A stretch of DNA of 64,000 bases from an uncultured Prevotellaceae bacterium (GTDB lineage: Bacteria; Bacteroidota; Bacteroidia; Bacteroidales; Bacteroidaceae): assembly GCA_902785945.1 (NCBI GenBank), contig CADAAR010000004.1, positions 1 to 64,000 of the forward strand, given 5' to 3'. Below the pieces are notes generated by a model, which worked only from the letters and a program-made list of their open reading frames with translations, was not told the origin of the DNA and searched no databases. Of the stretch, positions 1 through 8,776 are shown in pieces. The position numbers and the translations under genes were made by a program. Each line of letters begins with the position of its first letter. Position 1 is the stretch's first letter.

Positions 1-1
1 G

Positions 2-652
2 ATGATAGGCATGCCTACCTATAACAACCTGAAGGTATTGGTCGATGTCTTCCCCTTCCAGAATGATCGCCGCTGGCACGTCACGGCTGGTTTCTTCCTA
101 GGACCGTCAAAGATTGCAGAGGCCTATAATGCTACGGAGGCTATGCCGACATTGCTGGCAGTTGGCATCTATAATACCATGCGCGAAAAGACATTGGCTT
201 CCTATGCGGAAGGCTGGCCTTATCCTCCAGTTATAAAAGTAGGGCCTTGGGAATTGAATGAAACAGACTTGATTGAGAAACTGGCAGACCGCTTTATCCG
301 TTACGGACGTATGGGTATGCATGTCGGTGATTATGATGATGGTACTCCCTATATGATGGAGCCTGGAGATGATGGAATGGTGAGGGCTGAAGTCAAAACA
401 AACACTTTCAAACCGTATTTGGGTCTGGGATATGGAGGACGTTTGCTCAAAAATAATGATAAGTTTCATATTGCAGTCGATTTAGGCGCCATGTTCTGGG
501 GAGGTTCCCCTAGCATTGTGACCCATGAAGGCGTTAATCTGACTAAGGATGTAAGTAATATTTCCGGCAAGGTTGGCGATTATGTGAGCTTGGCAAAGAC
601 GTTTAAAGTGTTTCCCGTTCTTGATGTCCGCTTGATTTATAATATCTTCTGA
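2..652 (+). CDS. C-terminal part of an outer-membrane beta-barrel-like protein (5' end outside window)
   Basis: The reading frame is open from the first bases and the translated start reads like the middle of a protein: no signal peptide, and immediately amphipathic strands such as VLVDVFPFQNDRRWHVTAGF. The last 30 residues alternate hydrophobic and polar and the protein ends in Phe (LIYNIF), as outer-membrane barrels usually do. I infer that the true start lies left of the window and that about 216 C-terminal residues are present. The family is not recognised. Glycine/tyrosine-rich segments (YLGLGYGGRL, DLGAMFWGG) also suit a barrel. No other gene lies within 600 bases downstream. Confidence 0.6.
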   Translation: MIGMPTYNNLKVLVDVFPFQNDRRWHVTAGFFLGPSKIAEAYNATEAMPTLLAVGIYNTMREKTLASYAEGWPYPPVIKVGPWELNETDLIEKLADRFIRYGRMGMHVGDYDDGTPYMMEPGDDGMVRAEVKTNTFKPYLGLGYGGRLLKNNDKFHIAVDLGAMFWGGSPSIVTHEGVNLTKDVSNISGKVGDYVSLAKTFKVFPVLDVRLIYNIF

Positions 653-818
653 TATATTCTATTTTTTCTGATTGACCATTACAGCAGGAAATAAGTATTC
701 AAAGGGTACGGAGGTCTCTATAGCCTGCGTGCCTTTTTGTTTACAAAGAAGTGCGCTTGTTGAATGATAAGAGCCAAGTAATATGAAATACTAAATATCT
801 AAACATCTATATATCTAC

Positions 819-870
819 GGTAACAATTGCTAGCATTAATGGTAACAATTGCTAGATTTAATGGTAGCAA
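819..870. repeat. Tandem 22-base repeat plus a partial third copy
   Basis: Two adjacent copies beginning GGTAACAATTGCTAG differ only in the three bases after that core (positions 819-840 and 841-862). A degenerate third start, GGTAGCAA, follows at 863-870. Each copy carries the palindrome CAATTG. Function is unknown. Confidence 0.7.
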
Positions 871-1199
871 AAAACGAGCAGTAATCTCGCTAATGGATTG
901 AATAGTTCTTGATGGCGAATTGAATACGGCTCGCTATCAGAGCGCAACAATGTATAGCTTGTTTAGATGTTTAGAAGTTTAGGATTTGGGTGATAAAAGA
1001 AAAATTATATTATAATTCTTATTATTTCCTATCATTCCTAAATATCTATATTTCTAAACTTTGGCCCACGGCGCACACTGTCCCGTATGAGATCTAGATA
1101 ACATCAGAGTATTGGAAAATACTTTCGGAGTATTTTGAGATAGTCTTGGAGTAATTGACCGCGACAGTTTCTTTTTCAAATAACCAACCCTTATTACGA

Positions 1200-1237
1200 A
1201 ATAACCCACCCTTATTGTTGAATAAGGATGGGTTATT
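1200..1237 (-). terminator. Long hairpin downstream of the 1254-2489 gene
   Basis: Arms of 17 bases (1200-1216 and 1221-1237) are complementary with one mismatch around a GTTG loop. It starts 17 bases beyond the minus-strand stop codon at 1254. A degenerate copy of one arm (ATAACCAACCCTTATTA) lies just beyond, at 1180-1196. There is no clear U tract, so it may be an mRNA 3'-end stabiliser rather than a classical intrinsic terminator. Confidence 0.5.
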
Positions 1238-1253
1238 GTTAACAGTCTGACGG

Positions 1254-2489
1254 TTATCTGATAACCTGCTTCTTGCCGTTGATGATATAGATACCCTTGG
1301 GAAGGTTGTCTGTTGAATTTGTGTCCTTTACCTTCGTACCTGTGAGGGTATAAATGCCTTCCTTGGCAGGTTCTTCGCTAGTGACAGCCTTTATGCTTGC
1401 TGCTACTGCATATTCGCTGGGGAGAAGCAGCTTGATGCCATTGGCGGTAGAGGCTGCAAATGTTGAACTGATGGGCAGGTATGCTTTGTTAGCTGGGATA
1501 TATCCCTTACTTAGAGCTGCGCTGTTATTAGCGACAAATGCTAACTTGCCGTCTACCACGCCAAGCACTCGCATGGTGTTCTGATTAAATTGAAGGGCAT
1601 TTTTCATGCTTTGATCTTCGCGCTCTGTTGGGACAAAGCAAAATACCCTACCCTTTAATTCATTTCCTGAGATGGGAGTCAGTGTCTCATCTAACAAAGT
1701 GGTCTTGTTATTTGCTACATTAGCTGAAGAGCACTCTATGATGACGGGTGTAGCTGCTGGAATTTTTCCATCTGTGATTTCTTTCAGCTCAGCAATAGGT
1801 TCTTTAACAAGATTCGTGTCATAGATATGCTGATCAATATAATAGGCCTTCATACCATCTCTCAGCTGGTAAGCAAAGCTGGTAAAGAGCGTCGTGTAAT
1901 ATTTGCCACCGACCTCAATTCCTTCATTGGGATCGATGCCGAAGAACTCGTTCTCGTTGTCTATCTTCTTGAAATCCCAAAGTGCGTATTGTTTGTCTTC
2001 TGGATAAAGCTGTCTTATATAAGATGTTCCTGCAACTCCGCACCAGCTATCTTTTGATATAGGATAGTCGAAACAAAAGTCAATTAAGTCAACTTGCATT
2101 CCTTGGTAGCTTGAGAATAATTCATTCTGGCTACTCATCTGGAGTTTCATATCTCTTTGTCCTATTTTCTCTAACAGCTCTTGTGTGTTCATGCCTTGGG
2201 CTTCAAGGGTAAATCCCGTTGCATTGCCTTTTACATAAAGAATGGTGCCAGGATTTCCTTCTCTTGATTTTACTAATTGTAATGCCTCGATGGGTACACT
2301 CTGTGCTGTTCCACTAGACAGATCGAGTTTCTTGCTCTCCTCACTGACTTTGTCGTTTTGTACAGAAATGTATCTGCCTGCTCCCCCACGATTCTTAATT
2401 CGGTAGAAACCTTCTCCGCTGTATTGTGCAAACAGAGGGAAAACCATGCAGGCTATAAAACAAGTAAGTAATGTTCTCTTCATATTCAT
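1254..2489 (-). CDS. Secreted protein of unknown function with a Prevotella-type C-terminal motif
   Basis: The 411-residue protein starts with a signal peptide (MKRTLLTCFIACMVFPLFAQ). The body is rich in beta-prone segments with no recognised enzyme motif. The C terminus, GIYTLTGTKVK followed by LPKGIYIINGKKQV, matches the short beta motif seen at the end of many secreted Prevotella and Bacteroides proteins; whether it is a sorting signal is unproven. Two in-frame ATGs (2489, 2483) are possible starts. The gene follows the ompA gene of the first surface module, but a hairpin terminator (2496-2547) lies just upstream and no TAnnTTTG promoter was found between them, so expression probably depends on read-through. 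Confidence 0.75.
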   Translation of the reverse strand: MNMKRTLLTCFIACMVFPLFAQYSGEGFYRIKNRGGAGRYISVQNDKVSEESKKLDLSSGTAQSVPIEALQLVKSREGNPGTILYVKGNATGFTLEAQGMNTQELLEKIGQRDMKLQMSSQNELFSSYQGMQVDLIDFCFDYPISKDSWCGVAGTSYIRQLYPEDKQYALWDFKKIDNENEFFGIDPNEGIEVGGKYYTTLFTSFAYQLRDGMKAYYIDQHIYDTNLVKEPIAELKEITDGKIPAATPVIIECSSANVANNKTTLLDETLTPISGNELKGRVFCFVPTEREDQSMKNALQFNQNTMRVLGVVDGKLAFVANNSAALSKGYIPANKAYLPISSTFAASTANGIKLLLPSEYAVAASIKAVTSEEPAKEGIYTLTGTKVKDTNSTDNLPKGIYIINGKKQVIR

Positions 2490-2495
2490 TCATTT

Positions 2496-2547
2496 AAAAA
2501 GCCCAACCCTACGTTTTTCCTCTTTCGATTCCAACGTCGGGTTGGGC
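2496..2547 (-). terminator. Intrinsic terminator of the lipoprotein-ompA transcript
   Basis: Arms 2501-2515 and 2533-2547 (GCCCAACCC core) pair with one mismatch. On the minus strand the hairpin is followed by TTTTTA. It lies 21 bases past the ompA stop and only a few bases before the next start codon, so it may act as an attenuator for the 1254-2489 gene. Confidence 0.75.
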
Positions 2548-2568
2548 ATTGTTATTGATTCTTACAGA

Positions 2569-3681
2569 TTATTCTGCAATACAGATACTAACACGGTTCA
2601 TATCGTTCTCTGCGAACGGCTGAACGCGAGCACCCTTGCTGTCGTAAGAGATGCGGTCAGCAGCGATCGAGTACTGCTCCTTGAGAGCCTTCACAACAGC
2701 GTCAGCACGCTGAGCAGCCAGGCGGTCGTTGATCTTATCGTTACCAGTACCGGCATCAGCATAACCTGTTACAACTACCTTTGACTCGGGATACTTGTTC
2801 AGGTAATCTGCGATATCCTTAACCTTGCTAGCCTCTGAGTCCTGAATCTTGAAAGAATTAATCTTGAAGAATACATCACGACGGATAGGCTCGATAACGG
2901 GAGCTGCAACGGGAGCGGGAACTTCCACAACCTTCTCAACTACCTTCTCTACATAGCGAATCTCGGGCTCTGGTGCAGGGATAACACGGGTGGTATAAGT
3001 CTGACCAAGGTTGATCTTCACACCTGCGAGGGCGTTGAAATACCAATCCCAGTTATCAGCGTTCTTAGAGTTGTACTTGTCGCTAAGAGTGTTTGCGCTA
3101 ACTTCGATACCGAAGCTGATAGCGTCGCTCAGCTTGAAGTCAGCTGTGATACCACCCTGTGCGAACGGACGAACCTTAGAACCATCCCAGAGATACTCCA
3201 GTGTGTTCACACCGTGCTTTGCACCCATAGCGGTCTTTGCATCAGCTGCCTTATCATTGCTAAAGCCGATGTTGGCACCACCACCGAGGAACAGACCGAA
3301 GTTGAACACGCGGTTGGGGTTATAACCACAGAGGGCATTTGAGAGATTAACTGTCAGATCAAGTGATGGAGCAACATACTTCCAATCCCAAAGATACTTG
3401 TCGTTGTTAATCTCAGAACCTGCCTTGCTCTGCCAGGCGTTTACAGCGAGGCGGAGACCAAATACGGGGCTGAACTGACGACCAATAGCGGCCTGAACAT
3501 TGTATGAATTCAAATCACCGAAATCAACCTCACCCAGCGTGTGCTGAAGTCCTACAGGCTGTATCTGTACATACCAGTGAGGATTGAAAACGTATTCCGT
3601 CCTGGGCTGCTGATCCTGTGCAGATACTGAAAGGAATCCCAGAGCCAGCAGGCATGACAATATTGTTTTCTTCATTTTCAT
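2569..3681 (-). CDS. OmpA family outer-membrane protein
   Basis: About 370 residues. A signal peptide ending SVSAQ is followed by a beta-barrel-like domain (to about residue 230), a Pro/Glu/Val linker (APEPE, VEKVVEVPAPVAAP) and a C-terminal OmpA domain of about 105 residues. The OmpA domain carries GYADAGTGNDKINDRLAA and QRADAVVKAL, keeping the Asp and Arg that bind diaminopimelate in peptidoglycan in characterised OmpA proteins. The longest frame begins with GTG at 3687; ATG at 3681 is preferred because it gives a standard signal peptide. It lies 23 bases after the coiled-coil lipoprotein gene and is probably co-transcribed. A close paralogue sits at 50152-51291 beside another coiled-coil lipoprotein. 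Confidence 0.92.
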   Translation of the reverse strand: MKMKKTILSCLLALGFLSVSAQDQQPRTEYVFNPHWYVQIQPVGLQHTLGEVDFGDLNSYNVQAAIGRQFSPVFGLRLAVNAWQSKAGSEINNDKYLWDWKYVAPSLDLTVNLSNALCGYNPNRVFNFGLFLGGGANIGFSNDKAADAKTAMGAKHGVNTLEYLWDGSKVRPFAQGGITADFKLSDAISFGIEVSANTLSDKYNSKNADNWDWYFNALAGVKINLGQTYTTRVIPAPEPEIRYVEKVVEKVVEVPAPVAAPVIEPIRRDVFFKINSFKIQDSEASKVKDIADYLNKYPESKVVVTGYADAGTGNDKINDRLAAQRADAVVKALKEQYSIAADRISYDSKGARVQPFAENDMNRVSICIAE

Positions 3682-3704
3682 ATTCACTAAAGTTTTGAAC
3701 TCTA

Positions 3705-5561
3705 TTAATTATTCTTAAAGCCTCTGATGTAATAGTACAGATTTCTGATGTTGCCACCGTAGTCAACTGCAGAATACTGAATCTTATAGGTCTTACCAGC
3801 TTCAACAGTGAAAGGAATCTCATTCACGCTACCAGGTATAACCTGACCCAGAAGACCTGCGTTCACGGGATCGTCAGCAGAAACCTCTACGCCATCAACC
3901 TCAACAACTGCAACGTACTTCTTGAATGCAGGAGCCAGGATCTCAGCAGTCCATGAAGTAGGAAGCAACTTAATCTCACCTGCCATGTATCTGTTGATTG
4001 TAGCAGAAGTATTAACGCTGTATACATCAGGATGTGAAATCTCGTTACCATCAGAGATCAGCAGTGTAGGCTGAATTGCCCAGTTAATATTACGGAATAC
4101 CTTGTCAGCATATGGATTCACATTGTTGAGGAAATTCCAGATATGTGTACGAGTGCTCTCAGACTTAGATACAATCTTCACAACTTTACCCTCAAGTTTC
4201 TCAAGAGCGGTAATTGCATCGCCATCATACTGAGCTTCAGTTTCGAGATCGAAAGCAAATGTCAGTGGCTTAACAGCTACAGCAGCAATATTAGCTTCTG
4301 AATAGGTGTAATTACCTTCACCCCATGCAGCCTGCAAACGATATGCTGGAATATTATTCTGAATAATGAGGTTGTAAAGGGTATTAAACAGATTGATAAG
4401 CTGTTCCTTGTTTCTGTCAGATCTGTTTAAAATCTCTTTAATCTGATCTTTGAATCCTTCCATATCTTCCGGCTCCCATGATACATAAGCCTTAGCAATC
4501 TTCTCAGCGGGAATCGTTGCATAGGTCTCATAGAAAGCATTTTCGCCACGAGACAAGAACATCAGGTTTTTGTTAGAAGCCTCCAGCGGGGTCAACTCAA
4601 CGGGAGCCTCATCACCACCAGTGTACATGAGTTTCAAAGTCTTACCAGAGAAATCAACAGAGCTGGGATTTACTGTGACATAGAGTTTGCCAGCGTTGCC
4701 TGTACCCTCAATAATGTAGTCACCCTTCCATACGATGGGCTCTTCTGCACCTCTTGGGAAATAGATGTCACGCTTTGCTTTCTCACCAAAGTAAGCAAGC
4801 AGAATGTTAGCCTTAACATCAAACGGCGTGTTGAATGTGAACATCGGGTTAACGACCTGATCAGCAGAAAGGCTGGTTACTTCTGTCAGATAAACAGTAG
4901 TTACGTCGCTCTCAGTGGTCTCAATGGTCTCCTTGATGATCTCAATGATCTCCTCCTTAGTCAAAGAAGCAGGAATATCTGTAGTCTTGGCGTAACCCTT
5001 CAAGGCATCAGCAATGAGCTTCTTAACAGCAGCCTCGTCCAAACCAGGAGTGGGGAGGTCGCTTGTCTTAGCATAGCCCTTCAAAGCATCCTCAATGAGT
5101 CCCTTTACAGCAGCCTCATCCAAACCAGGAGTGGGAAGATCGCTTGTCTTAGCATAGCCCTTCAAAGCATCCTCGATGAGTCCCTTTACTGTAGCCTCAG
5201 AAAGACCCTCAGGAATATTGATACCCTGAATAAGAGCGTCAACCTCAGCCTTTGTGTAGTAATCCTTCAACAGATCCTTTACAGCATCGGGAAGGTCAGC
5301 TGTCTTCAGATAACCGTCGAGGCTAGGAATCTTGATGGCATCGATAGCGGCCTGCAGTGCAGCAATCTTATCTGCACAATTGCACTGCTTAATTCCATTG
5401 ACGAGATTCTGCAACTCTGCCAACTGGTTTTCGAGCTTTGAAATCTTCGCATCCGTCTCCGACTTATAGTCGGCATCGGTGTCCTTACAAGAAACAAATG
5501 CACTCGTAGTAGCAAACAGCATTGCCACTAAGAGAATACCATTAATAATTTTCTTTTTCAT
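3705..5561 (-). CDS. Coiled-coil surface lipoprotein with tandem 27-residue repeats
   Basis: The 618-residue protein has a lipoprotein signal with lipidated Cys25 (AFVSC) followed by KDTDAD, an acidic stretch resembling Bacteroidetes surface-export signals. Residues 30-75 form a heptad-like coiled coil. A stalk follows with TKAEVDALI (about 103-111) and three 27-residue repeats (122-202) carrying LIEDALKGYAKTSDLP; such segments resemble trimeric tail-fibre stalks. Residues from about 220 onward are beta-rich and unrecognised, ending YYYIRGFKNN. It is the first gene of a transcript with ompA. It shares signal length, Cys25 and layout with the 1430-residue lipoprotein at 45210. Function unknown; a surface stalk or fibre is inferred. 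Confidence 0.8.
   Translation of the reverse strand: MKKKIINGILLVAMLFATTSAFVSCKDTDADYKSETDAKISKLENQLAELQNLVNGIKQCNCADKIAALQAAIDAIKIPSLDGYLKTADLPDAVKDLLKDYYTKAEVDALIQGINIPEGLSEATVKGLIEDALKGYAKTSDLPTPGLDEAAVKGLIEDALKGYAKTSDLPTPGLDEAAVKKLIADALKGYAKTTDIPASLTKEEIIEIIKETIETTESDVTTVYLTEVTSLSADQVVNPMFTFNTPFDVKANILLAYFGEKAKRDIYFPRGAEEPIVWKGDYIIEGTGNAGKLYVTVNPSSVDFSGKTLKLMYTGGDEAPVELTPLEASNKNLMFLSRGENAFYETYATIPAEKIAKAYVSWEPEDMEGFKDQIKEILNRSDRNKEQLINLFNTLYNLIIQNNIPAYRLQAAWGEGNYTYSEANIAAVAVKPLTFAFDLETEAQYDGDAITALEKLEGKVVKIVSKSESTRTHIWNFLNNVNPYADKVFRNINWAIQPTLLISDGNEISHPDVYSVNTSATINRYMAGEIKLLPTSWTAEILAPAFKKYVAVVEVDGVEVSADDPVNAGLLGQVIPGSVNEIPFTVEAGKTYKIQYSAVDYGGNIRNLYYYIRGFKNN
4956..5198 (-). repeat. Three tandem 81-base coding repeats in the lipoprotein stalk
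   Basis: These encode residues 122-148, 149-175 and 176-202 of the coiled-coil lipoprotein. The first two units are nearly identical in DNA and protein; the third has diverged (KKLIADALKGYAKTTDIP). In-frame coding repeats of this kind can change in number by slippage or recombination. Confidence 0.85.
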
Positions 5562-5616
5562 TGATTTTTAAATTATAATTAGACATATATATATGATTTC
5601 TCCACATAAATCGCTG

Positions 5617-5624
5617 CAAATGTA
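5617..5624 (-). promoter_or_regulatory. Promoter of the lipoprotein-ompA module
   Basis: On the minus strand TAcaTTTG (followed by GC) is preceded by TTG at 5645-5647 with a 20-base gap, matching the Bacteroidetes -33/-7 arrangement. It gives a leader of about 45-50 bases before the start at 5561. Confidence 0.75.
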
Positions 5625-5716
5625 GGCATTTTATTTCAAACTGCCAAGAAAAGTTTAAGTTTTTTTTTGATTTTTATCGATTTTCTGCTTATTTATCGTC
5701 ATATTGGTATTAAAAG

Positions 5717-5797
5717 TGCGCCTGACAGGACTCGAACCTGCACGTCATAAACACTAGATCCTAAGTCTAGCGCGTCTACCAATTCCGCCACAGGCGC
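5717..5797 (-). tRNA. tRNA-Leu (anticodon UAG)
   Basis: The acceptor arms GCGCCTG and CAGGCGC pair perfectly. The anticodon stem-loop is CTAGA-CTTAGGA-TCTAG, giving anticodon TAG and reading CUA. A long variable arm typical of class II tRNAs is present, followed by the T arm GGTTCGAGTCC. CCA is not encoded; a T-rich stretch follows on the minus strand. Confidence 0.95.
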
Positions 5798-5831
5798 CTT
5801 CCGTATACGTTGATTTAATGGAAAGTGGGTG

Positions 5832-5839
5832 CAAAGTTA
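5832..5839 (-). promoter_or_regulatory. Promoter of tRNA-Leu
   Basis: TAacTTTGC on the minus strand, with TTTG at 5860-5863 and a 20-base gap, lies about 35 bases upstream of the mature 5' end. Confidence 0.75.
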
Positions 5840-5932
5840 GACATTTTTCTTGACTCTGCCAAATGTTTGGACTAAAAATAGCTTCCAATAAATTCGCGCG
5901 TGTACATTTATATTAATTTATATTATTAATTA

Positions 5933-8647
5933 TTAATCATCATCAAAAAGGCGTAATTGGCCTGTCAGCTCGTCACGTACCTGTTGCTCGCTCTTACCAG
6001 CATCAGGATCGATGTCATCTTCAGAGTCGTCCGAATCTTCTGGATTGTCCGGGTTATCCGGCTCTTCCGGGAAGCGAACAGGCTCCAGTTCCTCGATGCT
6101 CTCAATCTGATAAGTGCTGAGACGTTTGCCCTTGGCCTTGAAGCCCTTAACAGAAATAAACTGTTCTGCATCGATTTCCTCAGATCCTCTGAATTCATCG
6201 ACACCGCCATAGGTAACTTTGATGAGTGGATAGACGGTATCTGTCAGAAGAATGAGTTTTGAAGCCGGATTATCGCTGAGCCAGTTCTGCTTCTTTTTTG
6301 ATGCATCCATCTGGAATCGCTTGAGATAGGGATAGCCCTGATTGTCGGCATCGAAGAGAATGGCTGTCCAGACCTTGTCGGCATCGTATTTCTCGATACG
6401 CAGGATATTCGGTTCAAAGTGGTTGTTCAAATCGAAACTGGTCAGATAGAAATCGCCGTTGTCAAGAACTACCAGTATTTGATCTTCATCGTAGAATTCG
6501 CCAAGCAGTCGTCCATGATCGTCGTAATTCAAGCGGTTTACATCTGGATCATACCACACTTTACGCCCGCCAAGGGTAGAATGTCCGTGGCTCTTTAGAC
6601 CGATACGGTGTACGGGATTCTTTGTCAACAAGTTGCCTTTCGATCCACGACCTTTGATCATTACCTGAGAGAAATCTTGGTCAATGAAAATCTTTTTCAG
6701 TTTGGGGTTGGGGTCGAGGGTTACTTTGATGACTTCGGCTTCTCCATTCGGATTGGCGGTAAAATACATGACTTTTGAACCAGGTGTGCCTTGTGTCAGA
6801 TCGTATTCCTTATCACGGGTCATCGATGTCACGTTAAAGCGCTTCATGAAATACCAGCCTTTCTTGCCGTCGCGATAGACAACATTATAGGTGGTGCGCG
6901 AATCATTTTTCTTAAAGACTGCCACATGAAGGATGTTTTTGCCCACGAAGACCTTGTCGGCTACGCGAATCACCTTGTATTTTCCGTCTTTGTAGAAGAT
7001 GATAATGTCGTCGATGTCGGAACAGTTGCATACGAACTCATCTTTTTTGAGTCCCATACCAATGAAACCATCAGTACGATTGATGTAAAGCTTCTGATTA
7101 GCTTCTGCCACCTTTGTGGCCTCGATGGTGTCAAAATTGCGGATTTCCGTCAGACGTGGATGCTCCTTGCCGTATTTGTCCTTGAGGAACTGGAACCAAC
7201 TGGCTGTTACTTCCACAAGGTTTGCCAAGTCGCGGTCTATCTCCTCAATCTCAGCCTTGATCCTTGCCATCAGTTCGTCTGCCTTGTCCTTATTGAACTT
7301 CAGAATACGTTGCATCTTGATCTCCAGCAGTTTAAGGATATCCTCCTTTGTTACCTCGCGCACAAGACTAGGGTAATAAGGCGTCAGACGGTCATCGATA
7401 TGTTCGCAGACGGCATCAATGGTGGGTGCCTGCTCGAATTTCTTGTCTTTATAGATACGTTCCTCAATGAAAATCTTCTCAAGTGAATAGAAGTGCAGTT
7501 GTTCCAGCAATTCGTTTTTGCGAATCTCCAACTCCTGGCGGATGAGATCTTTTGTACGCTCAACGCTGTGTTTAAGAACATCAGAAATCGTCAGGAATTG
7601 TGGTTTCTGGTCTGCGATGACGCAGCAGTTCGGTGAGATGTTGATCTCACAGTCTGTAAAGGCATAAAGCGCATCGAGGGTTTTGTCGCTTGAAACGCCA
7701 GGCATCAAATGGATTTGTATCTCTACTTGTGCCGATGTGAGATCATCGACGCGCTTGGCTTTGATCTTTCCCTTCTCGATGGCCTTTGTGATACTTTCGA
7801 TCAGTGTACCAACGGTCTTGGAGTAGGGGAGTTCGCGGATTACGAGCGTCTTCTGGTCCAGTTTCTCAATCTTGGCACGTACCTTCAATACACCACCTCG
7901 CTGACCATCATTATATTTTGACACATCGATGCTGCCACCTGTCTGGAAGTCAGGATAGAGATGGAACTCCTGTTCATGTAGGTAGCTGATGGCGGCGTCA
8001 CATATTTCGCAGAAATTATGGGGCAGGATTTTTGACGAGAGTCCGACGGCAATACCTTCTGCACCTTGTGCCAGTAGCAACGGATACTTTACGGGCAGCG
8101 AGATAGGCTCTTTGTTTCGTCCGTCGTAAGAGAGTTGCCATTCTGTGGTTTTGGGATTAAACACGGTGTCGAGGGCAAACTTCGACAGTCTGGCCTCAAT
8201 ATAACGTGGGGCGGCGGCTTTGTCACCAGTCAGGATGTTACCCCAGTTTCCCTGTGTGTCTATGAGCAGATCCTTTTGTCCCAGCTGTACAAGGGCATCG
8301 CCAATAGAAGCGTCGCCATGAGGGTGGAACTGCATGGTGTGTCCTACAATGTTCGCTACTTTGTTATACCTGCCATCGTCCATGCGTTTCATGGAATGCA
8401 TGATACGTCGCTGCACGGGTTTAAAGCCGTCTTCAATATTGGGTACGGCACGCTCCAGGATTACATATGAGGCGTAATCCAGGAACCAGTTCTGGTACAT
8501 GCCAGACAGATGGTGAACCGCAGCCGCATCGAAACGGTTCACCGGTTTATAGTCGGAGTGGCCTTCTACGCCCTCCTCCAATTCTGACGGTTGGTACTCA
8601 CCACCGTCTTCTTCGAGGATCTCATCGTCCTTTATTTCGTCATCCAT
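5933..8647 (-). CDS. parC: DNA topoisomerase IV subunit A (ParC-like)
   Basis: This 904-residue type IIA topoisomerase A subunit breaks and rejoins DNA with its ParE partner, which is not in the window. The winged-helix/tower region carries the catalytic Tyr at about residue 149 (APRYIEARL) after FHPHGDASIGDAL. The C-terminal part is a repeat domain without the GyrA-box sequence QRRGGKG, which favours ParC over GyrA. Both ends are acidic (EDGG near the N terminus, a Asp/Glu/Pro-rich C-terminal tail). Start ATG at 8647 is chosen because longer frames run into the promoter at 8674-8681. At the position of the quinolone-contact Ser (E. coli ParC Ser80) it has Ala113, with Asp117 at the Glu84 position. 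Confidence 0.9.
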   Translation of the reverse strand: MDDEIKDDEILEEDGGEYQPSELEEGVEGHSDYKPVNRFDAAAVHHLSGMYQNWFLDYASYVILERAVPNIEDGFKPVQRRIMHSMKRMDDGRYNKVANIVGHTMQFHPHGDASIGDALVQLGQKDLLIDTQGNWGNILTGDKAAAPRYIEARLSKFALDTVFNPKTTEWQLSYDGRNKEPISLPVKYPLLLAQGAEGIAVGLSSKILPHNFCEICDAAISYLHEQEFHLYPDFQTGGSIDVSKYNDGQRGGVLKVRAKIEKLDQKTLVIRELPYSKTVGTLIESITKAIEKGKIKAKRVDDLTSAQVEIQIHLMPGVSSDKTLDALYAFTDCEINISPNCCVIADQKPQFLTISDVLKHSVERTKDLIRQELEIRKNELLEQLHFYSLEKIFIEERIYKDKKFEQAPTIDAVCEHIDDRLTPYYPSLVREVTKEDILKLLEIKMQRILKFNKDKADELMARIKAEIEEIDRDLANLVEVTASWFQFLKDKYGKEHPRLTEIRNFDTIEATKVAEANQKLYINRTDGFIGMGLKKDEFVCNCSDIDDIIIFYKDGKYKVIRVADKVFVGKNILHVAVFKKNDSRTTYNVVYRDGKKGWYFMKRFNVTSMTRDKEYDLTQGTPGSKVMYFTANPNGEAEVIKVTLDPNPKLKKIFIDQDFSQVMIKGRGSKGNLLTKNPVHRIGLKSHGHSTLGGRKVWYDPDVNRLNYDDHGRLLGEFYDEDQILVVLDNGDFYLTSFDLNNHFEPNILRIEKYDADKVWTAILFDADNQGYPYLKRFQMDASKKKQNWLSDNPASKLILLTDTVYPLIKVTYGGVDEFRGSEEIDAEQFISVKGFKAKGKRLSTYQIESIEELEPVRFPEEPDNPDNPEDSDDSEDDIDPDAGKSEQQVRDELTGQLRLFDDD

Positions 8648-8673
8648 AATTTGTTTGGTCTTCAGTTTGCTTG

Positions 8674-8681
8674 CAAAAGTA
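8674..8681 (-). promoter_or_regulatory. Promoter of parC
   Basis: TActTTTGC on the minus strand, 27 bases upstream of the chosen parC start. It forms a divergent pair with the alaS promoter about 45 bases away. Confidence 0.7.
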
Positions 8682-8723
8682 CGAAAAAAAACTGAGAAAG
8701 CCGTCATTTTTGGATTTTTTTTG

Positions 8724-8731
8724 TACCTTTG
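8724..8731 (+). promoter_or_regulatory. Promoter of alaS
   Basis: TAccTTTGC precedes the alaS ATG by 45 bases. A longer TTG-initiated frame would begin inside this element, so ATG at 8777 is the likely start. The leader carries TATAAATAAGGT (8743-8754), a motif that recurs in other leaders here. Confidence 0.75.
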
Positions 8732-8776
8732 CACCCACAATTTATAAATAAGGTGGAAACAAAACGCAATATAGCA

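Larger units (their letters stand above)
653..1253. other. 601-base intergenic region with short repeats and no convincing gene
   Basis: No plausible coding frame is present. The stretch holds a tandem pair of 22-base repeats (819-862), a 12-base inverted repeat (798-809 with 964-975), a second copy of CTAAATATCT (791-800 and 1038-1047), and a long hairpin at 1200-1237. Most of it is AT-rich. No TAnnTTTG promoter driving an adjacent gene was found. Confidence 0.6.
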
